From: Methylotenera_A sp031422335 | GTDB lineage: Bacteria > Pseudomonadota > Gammaproteobacteria > Burkholderiales > Methylophilaceae | DNA: 53,705 nucleotides | Direction of reading: 5' to 3' | Assembly: GCA_031422335.1 (NCBI GenBank) | Contig: JANOQW010000031.1 | Location: forward strand, 1-53,705 | Shown: one piece after another, positions 40,906 through 50,444 of the stretch | How positions within the stretch are numbered: the first letter of the stretch is position 1 | Layout: each line of letters starts with the position of its first letter | Translations under genes and position numbers: made by a program | The notes under the pieces: generated by a model | Seen by the model: the letters and a program-made list of their open reading frames with translations, nothing else | What the model was told of the DNA's origin: nothing | The model's database searches: none

Positions 40906-42111
40906 TTAAAACTTCATTTTTCCAAACGAATCATAAACTGGACCCAGCACCGACATCATAATAAATGCCAATATTAAGCCCAAAATGACAGTGAGCGCAG
41001 GCTCTAACAGTTTAAGCATTTTTTGCATCATCTCATTCACATCTCTGTCGTAAAAATAACTCACGTTAAGCAGCGATTTATCCAATGCACCCGTATTTTC
41101 ACCCACTTTAATCATACGCACCACCAGTGGCGGAAACAAGCCTGCATTTTGAAAACTCTCAGACATGCTATCACCCGCGTTAATTTGCGCATGAGCGCGA
41201 CTTAAGGCATCGGCCACCACACGGTTACCGACAATTTTTTCGCAGGTTTTAATCGCATCTAATACTGGAATGCCCGTTTGATACATCAGTGCAAAATAAC
41301 GTGCAAAGCGCGCCATAATAATTTTTTGTAAAATCTCGCCTGTCAACGGTAGCTTTAATTTTATGTAGTCAAACTTATAGCGCGCATCATCACTTTGCCG
41401 AATGTAGGCGGCTAAGCCAGTCACCAGCACAACTGGAATGGTTAAAAATAGCCACCAATAGTTTACAAATGCATTAGAAATAAAAATTAAAATACGCGTG
41501 TTTAACGGCAACTCTTGGCCTAGGCTGTTTAAAAACTTGACCATCTCTGGCACTAAATAAATCATTAAAAAAGTCACTGCCGCCATCACCACCACAAACA
41601 CAAATAGTGGGTAAGCTAGCAAGCGTTTAGTTTGGCTTAACAGTTCGTCTTGCCATTTTAGCGTATTAGAAAGGTTATCAAACACTGTTGATAACTGCCC
41701 GGTTTGCTCACCCGCTGCGACTAAGTTAACAAATACCTCATCAAACACATCGGGGTGTTCAGCCAGCGCTTGGCTGAGCATTTTGCCGCCTTCTACCTCA
41801 CCTGCCAGCCCCCCTAATACTTTTTGAAAATAGGGGTTTTGCGTACTTTCGCGCAAATCATTTAAGCCTTCTAACATTGGCACGCCCGCGCTGGTAAGCT
41901 GCTCTAGCTGAAAGCAAAACATGACTAAATCGCGATTATTAACTTTATTTTGCGTAAAGGCTTTTTTAGATTTTTCGGTCGATTTAAATGTAATTAAATC
42001 TAGCCCCATACGCTCTAGGCGGATTTCTAAATCCACCTCGTTTAATGCGTCAATCTGGCCTTGTGCATGGCGGCCAGTTTGGTCAATTGCCCGATAGTTA
42101 AAGGTTGCCAT
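40906..42111 (-). CDS. mshG: MSHA pilus inner-membrane platform protein MshG (GspF family)
   Basis: 401-aa polytopic protein with the duplicated T2SSF domain: FCFQLEQLTSAGVPMLEGL ... LLSQTKRLLAYPLFVFVVVMAAVTFLMIYLVPEM and the second copy FARYFALMYQTGIPVLDAIK ... ALTVILGLILAFIMMSVLGPVYDSF. It anchors the assembly ATPase MshE, encoded 22 bp upstream. Confidence 0.93.
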   Translation of the reverse strand: MATFNYRAIDQTGRHAQGQIDALNEVDLEIRLERMGLDLITFKSTEKSKKAFTQNKVNNRDLVMFCFQLEQLTSAGVPMLEGLNDLRESTQNPYFQKVLGGLAGEVEGGKMLSQALAEHPDVFDEVFVNLVAAGEQTGQLSTVFDNLSNTLKWQDELLSQTKRLLAYPLFVFVVVMAAVTFLMIYLVPEMVKFLNSLGQELPLNTRILIFISNAFVNYWWLFLTIPVVLVTGLAAYIRQSDDARYKFDYIKLKLPLTGEILQKIIMARFARYFALMYQTGIPVLDAIKTCEKIVGNRVVADALSRAHAQINAGDSMSESFQNAGLFPPLVVRMIKVGENTGALDKSLLNVSYFYDRDVNEMMQKMLKLLEPALTVILGLILAFIMMSVLGPVYDSFGKMKF

Positions 42112-42133
42112 AACTTTAAGAACGCAAAGTACG

Positions 42134-43840
42134 CTAATGTAAAATACGCGAAGTTAAATCAATCACGCGCATTACTTCATCAATACTGGTGTAGCCTTCT
42201 AAAATACGCCGCACGCCATCATCGGCAAGTGTAGAAAAGCCTTTTTCAAGCGCTACTTTTTTGAGTTCATCAAAGTGCGCACGGCGTGCAATCAACGAAT
42301 CCAGATCGCTATCAATGCGTAACAATTCCATAATGGCCATGCGGCCGCGGAAGCCCGTTTGATTACAACGCTTGCAGCCTTTGTGCTTAAATATTTGAAT
42401 CGCCTCGTTACGTTTTACGCCTAAAATTTTGCGCTCGTCATCAGTTGGTTTAGCTGGCTCTTTGCAATGCGGACACAGCACGCGCACCAAGCGTTGCGCC
42501 ACAATACCAATAATATTACCCGCCATAATATCGGGCGAAATGCCAATATCCGTCAGCCTAGGAATTGCCCCCAGCGCGGAGTTGGTATGCAGCGTGGTAA
42601 ATACTTGGTGGCCTGTCATGGCGGCGCGAAAAGCCATGGTCGCGGTATCTGCATCGCGCACCTCGCCCACCAAAATAATATCTGGGTCTTGCCGCATAAT
42701 CGAGCGTATGCCGTTGGCAAAATCCACCTTATTTACCTCTGCTACCGAAGTTTGGCGCATCTGTGTGACTGGATATTCCACTGGGTCTTCCAGCGTCATA
42801 ATATTCACCGCTTCGGTATTTTTGTGCGATAGCAGCGAGTATAAAGTCGTGGTTTTACCACTACCCGTTGGGCCAGTTACCACCAATATGCCTTCTGGTC
42901 GCGTCATCATTAATTTTAGTTGGTCTAGCGTCGCAGTGCGCAAGCCCATGCGCTCCAGCGGAATAATCGAGCGTTCACGATCCAGCACCCGTAACACAAT
43001 ATTTTCACCATGAATAGTCGGGTGCGCAGACACCCTAAAATCAATCGGGCGGCCACACAAATTCATGTTTAAACGGCCATCTTGTGGTGAGCGCGTTTCG
43101 GCAATGTCCATGCCACTTATGACTTTCAGCCGCACCGCCACGCCAGGCCAATAGCTTTTATGTAAGCTGCGTACTTGCTGTAGCACGCCATCAATACGGT
43201 ATCGAATACGCAAAAAGGCATATTCTGGTTCAAAGTGAATATCTGACGCACCGCGCTTGACTGCGTCCATCAGCAACGCGCCAACTAAGCGCACTACTGG
43301 CTGCGTATATTCTTCACCTTCGGCTGTCAGGCTTTGATAATCAATTTCGCCCGTTTCAATCTCGCGTAAAATGCCATCAACCGATAGCTCATAGCCGTAA
43401 AATTGGTCTATATGTTCTTCTAGTTGTGCCTCGGCTGCCAATACAGGTTTTAGCTGAATTTGCCCGCCCAGCATAGCGCGCAGCTGATCTAGCGCGACTA
43501 CGTTAAACATATCTGCCATCGCCACAATCATGGTTTTGGTAGCATCTTCATAGGCCACAGGTAGCAAATGGTAACGTCGCGAAAAATCTTCTGGCACCAT
43601 GGTCAGTGCATCAACATCGGCCACCACTGTGCTTAAATCGATACTTTCTTGGCCAATGGTGTGCGCAACTAAGTCACGCACCATGTTTTCTGACACAAAA
43701 CCCAAGCGCACCAATTGGCGGCCTAGCGGGATATTATTGGTCTCTTGCTCGATGAGCGCAATGCGCAACTGGTCTTGACTAATCAAGCCCTGCTGTATCA
43801 TCAGCTCACCTAAGCGTAGTTTTCTACGTTGTTCTGCCAT
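42134..43840 (-). CDS. mshE: MSHA pilus assembly ATPase MshE
   Basis: 568-aa GspE-type ATPase. The N-terminal MshEN domain carries RLGELMIQQGLISQDQLRIALIEQ and a second LGRQLVRLGFVSENMVRDLV copy, matching the known c-di-GMP-binding consensus. The core has Walker A VTGPTGSGKTTTLYSLL, the Asp box and Walker B ILVGEVRDADTATMAFRAAMTGH, and a zinc site CPHC / CKRC in the C-terminal part. It powers extension of the pilus and is expected to respond to c-di-GMP. Confidence 0.95.
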   Translation of the reverse strand: MAEQRRKLRLGELMIQQGLISQDQLRIALIEQETNNIPLGRQLVRLGFVSENMVRDLVAHTIGQESIDLSTVVADVDALTMVPEDFSRRYHLLPVAYEDATKTMIVAMADMFNVVALDQLRAMLGGQIQLKPVLAAEAQLEEHIDQFYGYELSVDGILREIETGEIDYQSLTAEGEEYTQPVVRLVGALLMDAVKRGASDIHFEPEYAFLRIRYRIDGVLQQVRSLHKSYWPGVAVRLKVISGMDIAETRSPQDGRLNMNLCGRPIDFRVSAHPTIHGENIVLRVLDRERSIIPLERMGLRTATLDQLKLMMTRPEGILVVTGPTGSGKTTTLYSLLSHKNTEAVNIMTLEDPVEYPVTQMRQTSVAEVNKVDFANGIRSIMRQDPDIILVGEVRDADTATMAFRAAMTGHQVFTTLHTNSALGAIPRLTDIGISPDIMAGNIIGIVAQRLVRVLCPHCKEPAKPTDDERKILGVKRNEAIQIFKHKGCKRCNQTGFRGRMAIMELLRIDSDLDSLIARRAHFDELKKVALEKGFSTLADDGVRRILEGYTSIDEVMRVIDLTSRILH

Positions 43841-43864
43841 AATTAATTTCTATTATTTTTTATA

Positions 43865-45346
43865 TTATTGTATAGCTGCTATGCGCGCTTCTAACGCTAC
43901 TTTATCAATATTGCTGTTGCTGCTAGCTTGCTCTAAGGCGCGCTGGTAATAAGGCAACGCCAGTTTAGGTTTGCCCATTTGGTCTAGGCTAACCGCCAAG
44001 TTATAAGCATTATCAGCTGTTTTATTTAGGCTATATGCATCAAAATAGGCTTGTTGTGCGGCTGGCCACTGGTTTTGCTCGGCGTATAAATTACCCAGCG
44101 CCACATGTAAATTAGCGTCGTTAGGCTGTTTAGCCAGCATGTTTTTTAAACTAGTTTCGTTGGCTTGCTCGTTACCTTGCGATTGGTTATCTAGCATGGC
44201 CGTTTTTGCAATATTATTGCGCGGATCCACTTCTAGCACTTTGCCATACCAACCATTAGCATCTGCACTGCGGCCTTGCCTAGCGGCAATCGCGCCTAGA
44301 CCCAGTAGCGCATCTACATTATGAATATCACGTTTTAATACTTGCTTATACAGTTTTTGCGCTTCGCTATCGTTGCCCGCATTATAAGCATCATAGGCGC
44401 TTATCAACACTGGGTTTATACCAGCTTGTGGCGTAGATTTAGTTACCTGAATAGATGCGCTATCTGAGGCAATGACGGCATTATTTGTTGACTTGCGCAT
44501 TTTTTTGCTTGGTTTTGTTGCTGCAATGTCAATTAACGCTTCTGAAGGCTGTACCACACTATTTTCATCACTATTCTCGTCAGCTGAAAATTCGTCTTCC
44601 TCAACAACTGCAGCGGCTTTAGCGCGCTTTTTAATGACATTCTCACCCTTCTTAGCTACCAACATCGGCTCTGTAGATTCAAATGCAGGTGGTACAGGGG
44701 ATTCTGCTATTTCAACGAGCGTAGTTTCTGAGGCGCTATTTTCTAAGGAAGCTACCTCGGGTATTGATGTTGATACAGTTTCAGCAGCCACTGTTGTTTG
44801 CGCCGCCATCTGTTCGAGTGGCCTTGGTGGCACTACTATAGGCGGGGAGTTATCAACAAACTGGTAAAAATAAAGCCCCATGCCCAGCAAAGCAATTAAA
44901 CCAGCACCAGCAATAAGCGCCAAGCGGGTACTATCAGTTTTAGCGTCAATCCCTTTTGCAGAAAACACATTGGCCGCACTTTTGGCAGCCAGCTGTTGAT
45001 TAGAGGCTGGCTGGCTGGCTGGCGATGCTATTGTAAATGTTGGTGTAAGCACTGGCTTAACTGGCGTAGTAGTAATGCTTGCTGGCTTTACAACAGTTTC
45101 AGAGAATGAACTACCGGTGGGGCTTAGTGATAGCTCAACATCCGAGTTTACTGTTTTTAGTGGATTCTGCTGTATTTTGCTTTGCAGTTTATTACTGGCT
45201 TCTGTCTCGCCTTTCTTTGTTGGCATAGCCGTGTTTTCTGTGGGTTCCGCTTGTACGGCCTTGGTCTGTTCAAGTTTAGATTTTTCAGCTTGCGCTTCTA
45301 TCTTCGCATTCTGGGCTTTATCTAGCGCTTTAATTAGCAGGCTCAT
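43865..45346 (-). CDS. mshN: TPR protein MshN-like
   Basis: 493-aa bitopic protein. Conserved N-terminus MSLLIKALDKAQNAKIEAQ, a TM segment at about 140-158 (ALIAGAGLIALLGMGLYFYQF), a Pro/Ser/Ala-rich periplasmic linker and four or five TPR units (about 325-480, e.g. DAYNAGNDSEAQKLYKQVLKR, GLGAIAARQGRSADANGWYGKVLEV). Located between mshL and mshE as in MSHA loci. Probably a pilotin- or scaffold-like partner of the secretin. Confidence 0.85.
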   Translation of the reverse strand: MSLLIKALDKAQNAKIEAQAEKSKLEQTKAVQAEPTENTAMPTKKGETEASNKLQSKIQQNPLKTVNSDVELSLSPTGSSFSETVVKPASITTTPVKPVLTPTFTIASPASQPASNQQLAAKSAANVFSAKGIDAKTDSTRLALIAGAGLIALLGMGLYFYQFVDNSPPIVVPPRPLEQMAAQTTVAAETVSTSIPEVASLENSASETTLVEIAESPVPPAFESTEPMLVAKKGENVIKKRAKAAAVVEEDEFSADENSDENSVVQPSEALIDIAATKPSKKMRKSTNNAVIASDSASIQVTKSTPQAGINPVLISAYDAYNAGNDSEAQKLYKQVLKRDIHNVDALLGLGAIAARQGRSADANGWYGKVLEVDPRNNIAKTAMLDNQSQGNEQANETSLKNMLAKQPNDANLHVALGNLYAEQNQWPAAQQAYFDAYSLNKTADNAYNLAVSLDQMGKPKLALPYYQRALEQASSNSNIDKVALEARIAAIQ

Positions 45347-45362
45347 AAATCTGAGGATCCAA

Positions 45363-47285
45363 TTATTGTGCGTCTTCTAGCACATTTTGTAATTGCTGGG
45401 CAGGAAGATATTGCTTGTAACTTTGCAGCTCATCACTTTCTAAGCTGGCATTAGGAATAACTGTTGGACGCAAGAAAATCACCAATTCAGTTTTTTGCGT
45501 GGCATCGTTTTTACCAGTAAATACTTTGCCCACACCAGGCACATCTGATAGGCCAGGTACTTTGTCGGTATTGCGTTGAATTTCATCTTGCATCAAACCG
45601 CCCAATACCGCCGTATTGCCGCTGTCTACCTGTAAAATCGATTCCATCTCGCGCACTTGAATTTGTGGAATTTGGCTTGGAATCGCCAACAATTGCGGGT
45701 TAGGATCGCGCACAAAACTGAGTACGCGTGAGATGGTGGGGCGTACGTTTACATTCACTTTACCTGTATCGTTAATTTGCGGTGTCACACTCATCACCAC
45801 GCCAACAGGCACAGTATTTGGTGTAGTCGTTACTGTTACAACAGGCAAGCCGCCAATAATTGCCGCTTGCGATTGTTGCGCTTGCACGGTGAAATACACC
45901 AAGTTATCCACTACTTTTAGCACGGCGGTTTGGTTATTCAGCACCATGAGTTTGGGGCTAGATAACACCTTAGTATCGCCAAATTGTTTTAGCAAAGTAA
46001 TAGAAGCGGCAATATTGCCAATGCGACTGAGGGGGTTTAAATAACCTGCCACCAAGCCTGCTGTGGGCGCTAAGCCAAGTGCGTTATTTTCACCAACGCT
46101 AAAACCACCTGTGGTGGTGTTGAAGTTAACGCCTTTAGAACCTAAAGTTTGACCAAATACAAAGCCACTATTGCTAGGCCCGTTATTTAAGCGGCTCCAA
46201 TCAATGCCTGCCTGAAAGCTGTCATTTAAGCGTACTTCCACAATAGTCGCTTCAATCAATACTTGGCGGCGTGCACTGCCCATCACACGGTCAATAAATT
46301 CTTGCACTTTTTCGTGCTGTTTATTGGTGGCACGCACACTAATCACACCAGTCTCGGCATTGGCAATTACGTTGGCGGCAAGCAAAGTTTTGTATTCTGA
46401 TTTGGCTTTCTCGCGCGCTTCTATAGCAGCTCTTGTGCGCTCAGTGTCGCTGTTAATGGTAATCGTTGTACCATTGTTCGATTTATTTGTACTTGCTTCG
46501 CGCTCCTCTACATCTGCCTCGGTGCCAATGCGCGACACAATCACTTCTTTGTCAGTTTCGGCTAGCAAATCTTTCACATTTTGAATCAACGATTCCCACA
46601 AATGATTTTTTGAGCTGCTATCTACTGAAGTACGCGAGCTATTGTTAGCGCCGTTACCAGAGCTGCTGGTCACATTACTAGACCCGCCCTCGCCCGTACT
46701 TGCACTTTGGCCAGTGCTGGAGATTTCGGCCGCCGCGCCAATAAAGCCCTTGGTGTCGCGGTTCATGTTCACATAATCTACCTTGTAAATGCGCAACACG
46801 GGCGCATCTGGCGCAATATAAAGCACATTGCCCTCCATTTTGTAGGTTAAATCGACTTGCCTAGATAGCCGCTCTAAAATGGCGGGCAGCGTTTGATCTA
46901 CTGCATTTAAAGTGGCACGGCCTTTTATGCTGGGGTGAATATCAATATTCATTTTGCTTTCGCGCGCTAGCGCAAACAAAATTTCTTTCACGGGGACTTC
47001 GTTCACCACCACGCTATAAGTTTGCGCTTTGCTGGTGGCTTTTGGCGGTGGCAGTTGCGGTGCAGCGCGCACTAATTTGGGAATTGGCGCAGCTGTATTT
47101 TGATTGGCGTTTTGTGCAGTATTTTGGCTGGCAACAGGCGTATTCGCTTTGCCATCAATATGGCCGCTAGAAGGCCTGACCTTGGTTTGGTGCGTACAGG
47201 CCGAAAACGCCAAAGCAATTAGCATCAGGCAGCACTTAAAGGCGCTAATTTTGGTTGCATTCACACTTATCTTATTATTATGCAC
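45363..47285 (-). CDS. mshL: MSHA outer-membrane secretin MshL
   Basis: About 640 aa. Lipoprotein-type signal with h-region LMLIALAFSAC, a short STN/secretin N0 domain (VVNEVPVKEILFALARESKMNIDIHP), secretin N1 domains with a Ser/Gly/Asn-rich insert, and the GspD core (VLSSPKLMVLNNQTAVLKVVDN; VRPTISRVL; VGKVFTGKNDATQKTELVIFLRPTVI). The GTG at 47285, preceded by AGGGAG, gives a compact signal peptide; the ATG at 47363 adds 26 residues not typical of a signal. Forms the pilus exit channel. Confidence 0.9.
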   Translation of the reverse strand: MHNNKISVNATKISAFKCCLMLIALAFSACTHQTKVRPSSGHIDGKANTPVASQNTAQNANQNTAAPIPKLVRAAPQLPPPKATSKAQTYSVVVNEVPVKEILFALARESKMNIDIHPSIKGRATLNAVDQTLPAILERLSRQVDLTYKMEGNVLYIAPDAPVLRIYKVDYVNMNRDTKGFIGAAAEISSTGQSASTGEGGSSNVTSSSGNGANNSSRTSVDSSSKNHLWESLIQNVKDLLAETDKEVIVSRIGTEADVEEREASTNKSNNGTTITINSDTERTRAAIEAREKAKSEYKTLLAANVIANAETGVISVRATNKQHEKVQEFIDRVMGSARRQVLIEATIVEVRLNDSFQAGIDWSRLNNGPSNSGFVFGQTLGSKGVNFNTTTGGFSVGENNALGLAPTAGLVAGYLNPLSRIGNIAASITLLKQFGDTKVLSSPKLMVLNNQTAVLKVVDNLVYFTVQAQQSQAAIIGGLPVVTVTTTPNTVPVGVVMSVTPQINDTGKVNVNVRPTISRVLSFVRDPNPQLLAIPSQIPQIQVREMESILQVDSGNTAVLGGLMQDEIQRNTDKVPGLSDVPGVGKVFTGKNDATQKTELVIFLRPTVIPNASLESDELQSYKQYLPAQQLQNVLEDAQ

Positions 47286-47429
47286 GAAATACTTGCTCCC
47301 TAGGACCCTAACACTAGTTTCTTCCACTACTATTGTTATCGCATAAGTCGCATTAAATTGCAATACTAACTTATTGAAAAGCTTATAAATTTAAGCTTAG
47401 CGTGGGCATTTATACAACTTTTGTGCCGT

Positions 47430-48851
47430 TTACTTAATTTCTTGTAACACCCCAGCAATGGTGCGCAATTGCGGACGATTTTTTTGCAACTCCAAGGGCA
47501 GTTTTTTAAGCGCTTGCATGGCCTCAACGCGGCTGGCAAAACTACCATATAACACGGTTAAAAATGGTAGATTATTTACCTTGGTTCTGTAAACATAAAT
47601 ATTATCCAATTCTACTTGTTGGCTCAGCAGTTCTAAATCATTTTTAAGCTGCGCATCTCTGCTGGCGCCCATTAGTTGAATCGTCACCGTATTAGCATTT
47701 TGGCTGGCCAGCCAAGTGCTAGTTGCAGCCAAACGGCTGGCTAAAATATCTTGATTTGTTGGTGTATTATTTATCGAGGCTATATTAGCAGGGCCAGAAC
47801 CCGCATGGATATTGGCTTCCAGAGCATCTATTTTAATGTTGCTAGTATTAGTAGTTGTTTGAGTATTATTTTTTTCTGGTGTTTCAGTGGCGGTTTGCGG
47901 CGCTTGGGCAATGTTAGATTCAAGGCTAGATTGCTGTTTCTGCAACCAAATGCTGCTTGCATAACCCAGCGCCAAACCAATCGCTAGCAGCCCAGCCCAC
48001 ATGAACATTTGCGTAGTTTTGGCTTGTGTTTTTGCCGCTTCTACACCAAACTCACTGTCGCTAATGGCAGCTTGTATATGTTTGGGCGTTACTTGGTACA
48101 CATTCTCGGCAAACGCCGCTAGTAAAGCTTTATCGGCCAAAATGTTCACCCGCCGCACCAAACCATCGGCGGCATTAGCCAACTTTTTAACGGCAGTAGC
48201 AGTAAACATGGGTGGGCCAAAATAACCTGCTGCGCGTAACCTAAACATTAGGTATTCACCAATTTCTTTTACTTGCAGCGGCGCTAAATTAAAGCTATGC
48301 GTTATACGCTCGCGCAGTTGGCGAATGTTGGCTTGGTTTAAATTTTCATCTAACTCTGGCTGGCCAAATAGTACAATTTGCAGCAGCTTGTCGTGTTTGG
48401 TTTCTAGGTTTGAAAGTAGCCGAATTTCCTCCAGCGTTGCCAGCGGCATGCCTTGCGCTTCTTCTACAAAAATAACTACTTGCTTACCAGCTGCATGGCG
48501 CGCCAATAGGTGCGTTTGCAACACTTGCATGACTTTTAGCCGGTCAGCATTTTTGGGTAATTTGAGTTGTAATTCAAACGCGATGGCGTGCAATACATCT
48601 TCTGGCGCCACGCTGGGATTAGCCAAAAAAATACTTTCTATTTTATCTGGCAAAATAGTTTGCAACATGCGGCACAACATGGTTTTGCCGCTGCCCACCT
48701 CTCCCACCACTTTCACAATGCCTTCACCGCTGGTGATAGCGTAGATTAAGGCATCTAACACTGCGCCACGGTTACCACCAGTGAAAAATACTTCGGTATT
48801 GGGGGTGATTTTGAAGGGCGGTTCTTTTAAACCAAAATGCGCATAATACAT
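47430..48851 (-). CDS. mshM: MshM-like ExeA-type AAA ATPase with SPOR-like C-terminus
   Basis: 473-aa protein. An N-terminal AAA module begins MYYAHFGLKEPPFKITPNTEVFF, with Walker A VGEVGSGKTMLCRML and Walker B VVIFVEEAQG. A TM segment follows at about 285-305 (MFMWAGLLAIGLALGYASSIW), then a linker and a SPOR-like domain (about 395-470, VTIQLMGASRDAQLKN ... FLTVLYGSFASRVEAMQALKKLP) likely to bind peptidoglycan. As with ExeA/GspA it may help the secretin cross the cell wall. Residues DALEANIHAGSGP in the linker derive from a 39-nt repeat. Confidence 0.88.
   Translation of the reverse strand: MYYAHFGLKEPPFKITPNTEVFFTGGNRGAVLDALIYAITSGEGIVKVVGEVGSGKTMLCRMLQTILPDKIESIFLANPSVAPEDVLHAIAFELQLKLPKNADRLKVMQVLQTHLLARHAAGKQVVIFVEEAQGMPLATLEEIRLLSNLETKHDKLLQIVLFGQPELDENLNQANIRQLRERITHSFNLAPLQVKEIGEYLMFRLRAAGYFGPPMFTATAVKKLANAADGLVRRVNILADKALLAAFAENVYQVTPKHIQAAISDSEFGVEAAKTQAKTTQMFMWAGLLAIGLALGYASSIWLQKQQSSLESNIAQAPQTATETPEKNNTQTTTNTSNIKIDALEANIHAGSGPANIASINNTPTNQDILASRLAATSTWLASQNANTVTIQLMGASRDAQLKNDLELLSQQVELDNIYVYRTKVNNLPFLTVLYGSFASRVEAMQALKKLPLELQKNRPQLRTIAGVLQEIK
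47789..47827. repeat. 39-nt palindromic repeat, copy 5, inside mshM
   Basis: Reverse orientation. The core TGGATATTGGC is intact; one arm is diverged. On the minus strand it is read in a different frame from copy 3 (GCC-AAT-ATC-CAT here, CCA-ATA-TCC-ATG there) and stays open, in the periplasmic linker of MshM. Confidence 0.8.
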
Positions 48852-48857
48852 GTTGGT

Positions 48858-50309
48858 TTATTTGGCCTCTTCTTGCAGTTGAATACGGCTGTATAAAGTG
48901 GTGCGGTTAATACCCAGCATTTTTGCAGCTTGGCTTAAGTTGCCGTGCGTAATGCGCATGGCGGCTTCCACGTAAGCTTTCTCCCATGATTTTAACACTT
49001 GGTCCAGGCTAACATTGGCCTCGTTTTGCAAATGTTGCAGTGCATAGCTGGATAAATCGCCATTATTACTGATGACTGCACCATTTGTTAAGCCGCCGCC
49101 ATCCACCTCATTTTGGCGCGATAAATCCAGCTCGGCCGACAGTTGTAGCTCATTTACCGTTTGGCCTGCATATTTTGCAATCAGCCGAATAATAATGTTA
49201 CGCAGTTCACGCACATTGCCTGGAAAGTGATAACTTAACCAACGTGATTTGGCTTTATCATCTAACTTAAACGCTTGCTGACCAGTCTCGCGCGCATAAA
49301 ACGTGTTGAAATGGTCAAGCAAGATTAAGCTATCTTCGACTAGATCGCGCAATGGTGGCACTTTAACCGCAAAAACACCTAAACGGTGATACAAGTCGCT
49401 TCTAAAATTGCCTGCGCGCACTTCGGCACGCAAATCTCGATTGGTGGCAGCCACCACACGCGCCTTGCTTTTGCGCACTTGCGTTTCGCCTACGCGCGTG
49501 TATTCGCCGTTTTCCAGCACGCGTAATAGTTTGGCCTGCATTTCTAACGGCAGCTCGCCAATTTCATCCAAGAAAAGCGTGCCTTCGTTCACATCTTCAA
49601 AATAACCCGCATTGGCGCTGTTGGCGCCTGTAAACGCGCCTTTAGCATGACCAAACAAAATAGATTCCGCCAACATGGGCGAAATAGCGGCACAATTAAT
49701 GGACAAATATGGCTGCTTGCCGCGTTTGCTAAAACGGTGGAAGTTGCTGGCGACTCGCTCTTTACCGCTACCTGATTCGCCTTCGATTAATACAGGAAAA
49801 GGAGAGTCGGCAAATTGGCGAATTTGCGTAATCAGCGTTTGCATCGGCAGGCTTTCGCCTATCATGCCGCCGTTTTTGTCTTCTTCTGGTTTGGGTAGTG
49901 CCTCGCTTAGCTCTACACTTTGTACTTTTAATGAGTTTAAAAGCAGCTCTTTTAGCTTATCGACATCGCAAGGTTTGGGTATAAAATCGAGCGCGCCCAA
50001 AGCAAGCGCGTGCTTCACATTCACATCATCGCTTTGGCCAGAAAGCACATGTATCTTCATGCTGGGTGAATGCGCAAGCAACTCACCTATTAGCTTAAAG
50101 CCCTCGTCAGGCTTATGTTGCATAGGCGGCAAGCCCAAATCCACTAAGGCCAGCGAAGGCGGCTCGTCTAGTTGGCGCAGCAAACTTTTGGCTTGCGTGC
50201 GCGAATCTGCTACGCACACCTCAAAGTGTTTGCTTAGCACAAAATGTAGCGTATCGGTAATCAGCGGGTCATCATCAATGATGATAAGCACCGGACGAAG
50301 CTCAGCCAT
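48858..50309 (-). CDS. Sigma-54-dependent response regulator
   Basis: 483-aa NtrC-type regulator. The receiver domain has IIDDDP, the phospho-acceptor Asp in ALVDLGLPP and the conserved Lys in FIPKPCD. The AAA domain has GESGSGKE (Walker A), GAFTGANSANAG (sigma-54 contact) and LFLDEIGELP (Walker B). The C-terminal Fis-type HTH reads GNLSQAAKMLGINRTTLYSRI. It lies 6 bp upstream of mshM and heads the MSH operon, but no histidine kinase is adjacent. It probably controls pilus genes. Confidence 0.92.
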   Translation of the reverse strand: MAELRPVLIIIDDDPLITDTLHFVLSKHFEVCVADSRTQAKSLLRQLDEPPSLALVDLGLPPMQHKPDEGFKLIGELLAHSPSMKIHVLSGQSDDVNVKHALALGALDFIPKPCDVDKLKELLLNSLKVQSVELSEALPKPEEDKNGGMIGESLPMQTLITQIRQFADSPFPVLIEGESGSGKERVASNFHRFSKRGKQPYLSINCAAISPMLAESILFGHAKGAFTGANSANAGYFEDVNEGTLFLDEIGELPLEMQAKLLRVLENGEYTRVGETQVRKSKARVVAATNRDLRAEVRAGNFRSDLYHRLGVFAVKVPPLRDLVEDSLILLDHFNTFYARETGQQAFKLDDKAKSRWLSYHFPGNVRELRNIIIRLIAKYAGQTVNELQLSAELDLSRQNEVDGGGLTNGAVISNNGDLSSYALQHLQNEANVSLDQVLKSWEKAYVEAAMRITHGNLSQAAKMLGINRTTLYSRIQLQEEAK

Positions 50310-50444
50310 GCTTTATCCTTATAATTTACAACGGTTATTCTTGGTTATTATTAAAGCTACTATAACCGTTATAAGCTGGGCTATCAATGGCAAGATATGT
50401 TAAACCTGATGTTAAGTTAGAGTTTGATATAGCCAGCATGCGCG

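Noticed and set aside
42429..43013. 194-aa plus-strand frame opposite mshE
   Set aside because: A codon-bias shadow of a clear GspE-type ATPase; no ribosome binding site or recognisable domain.
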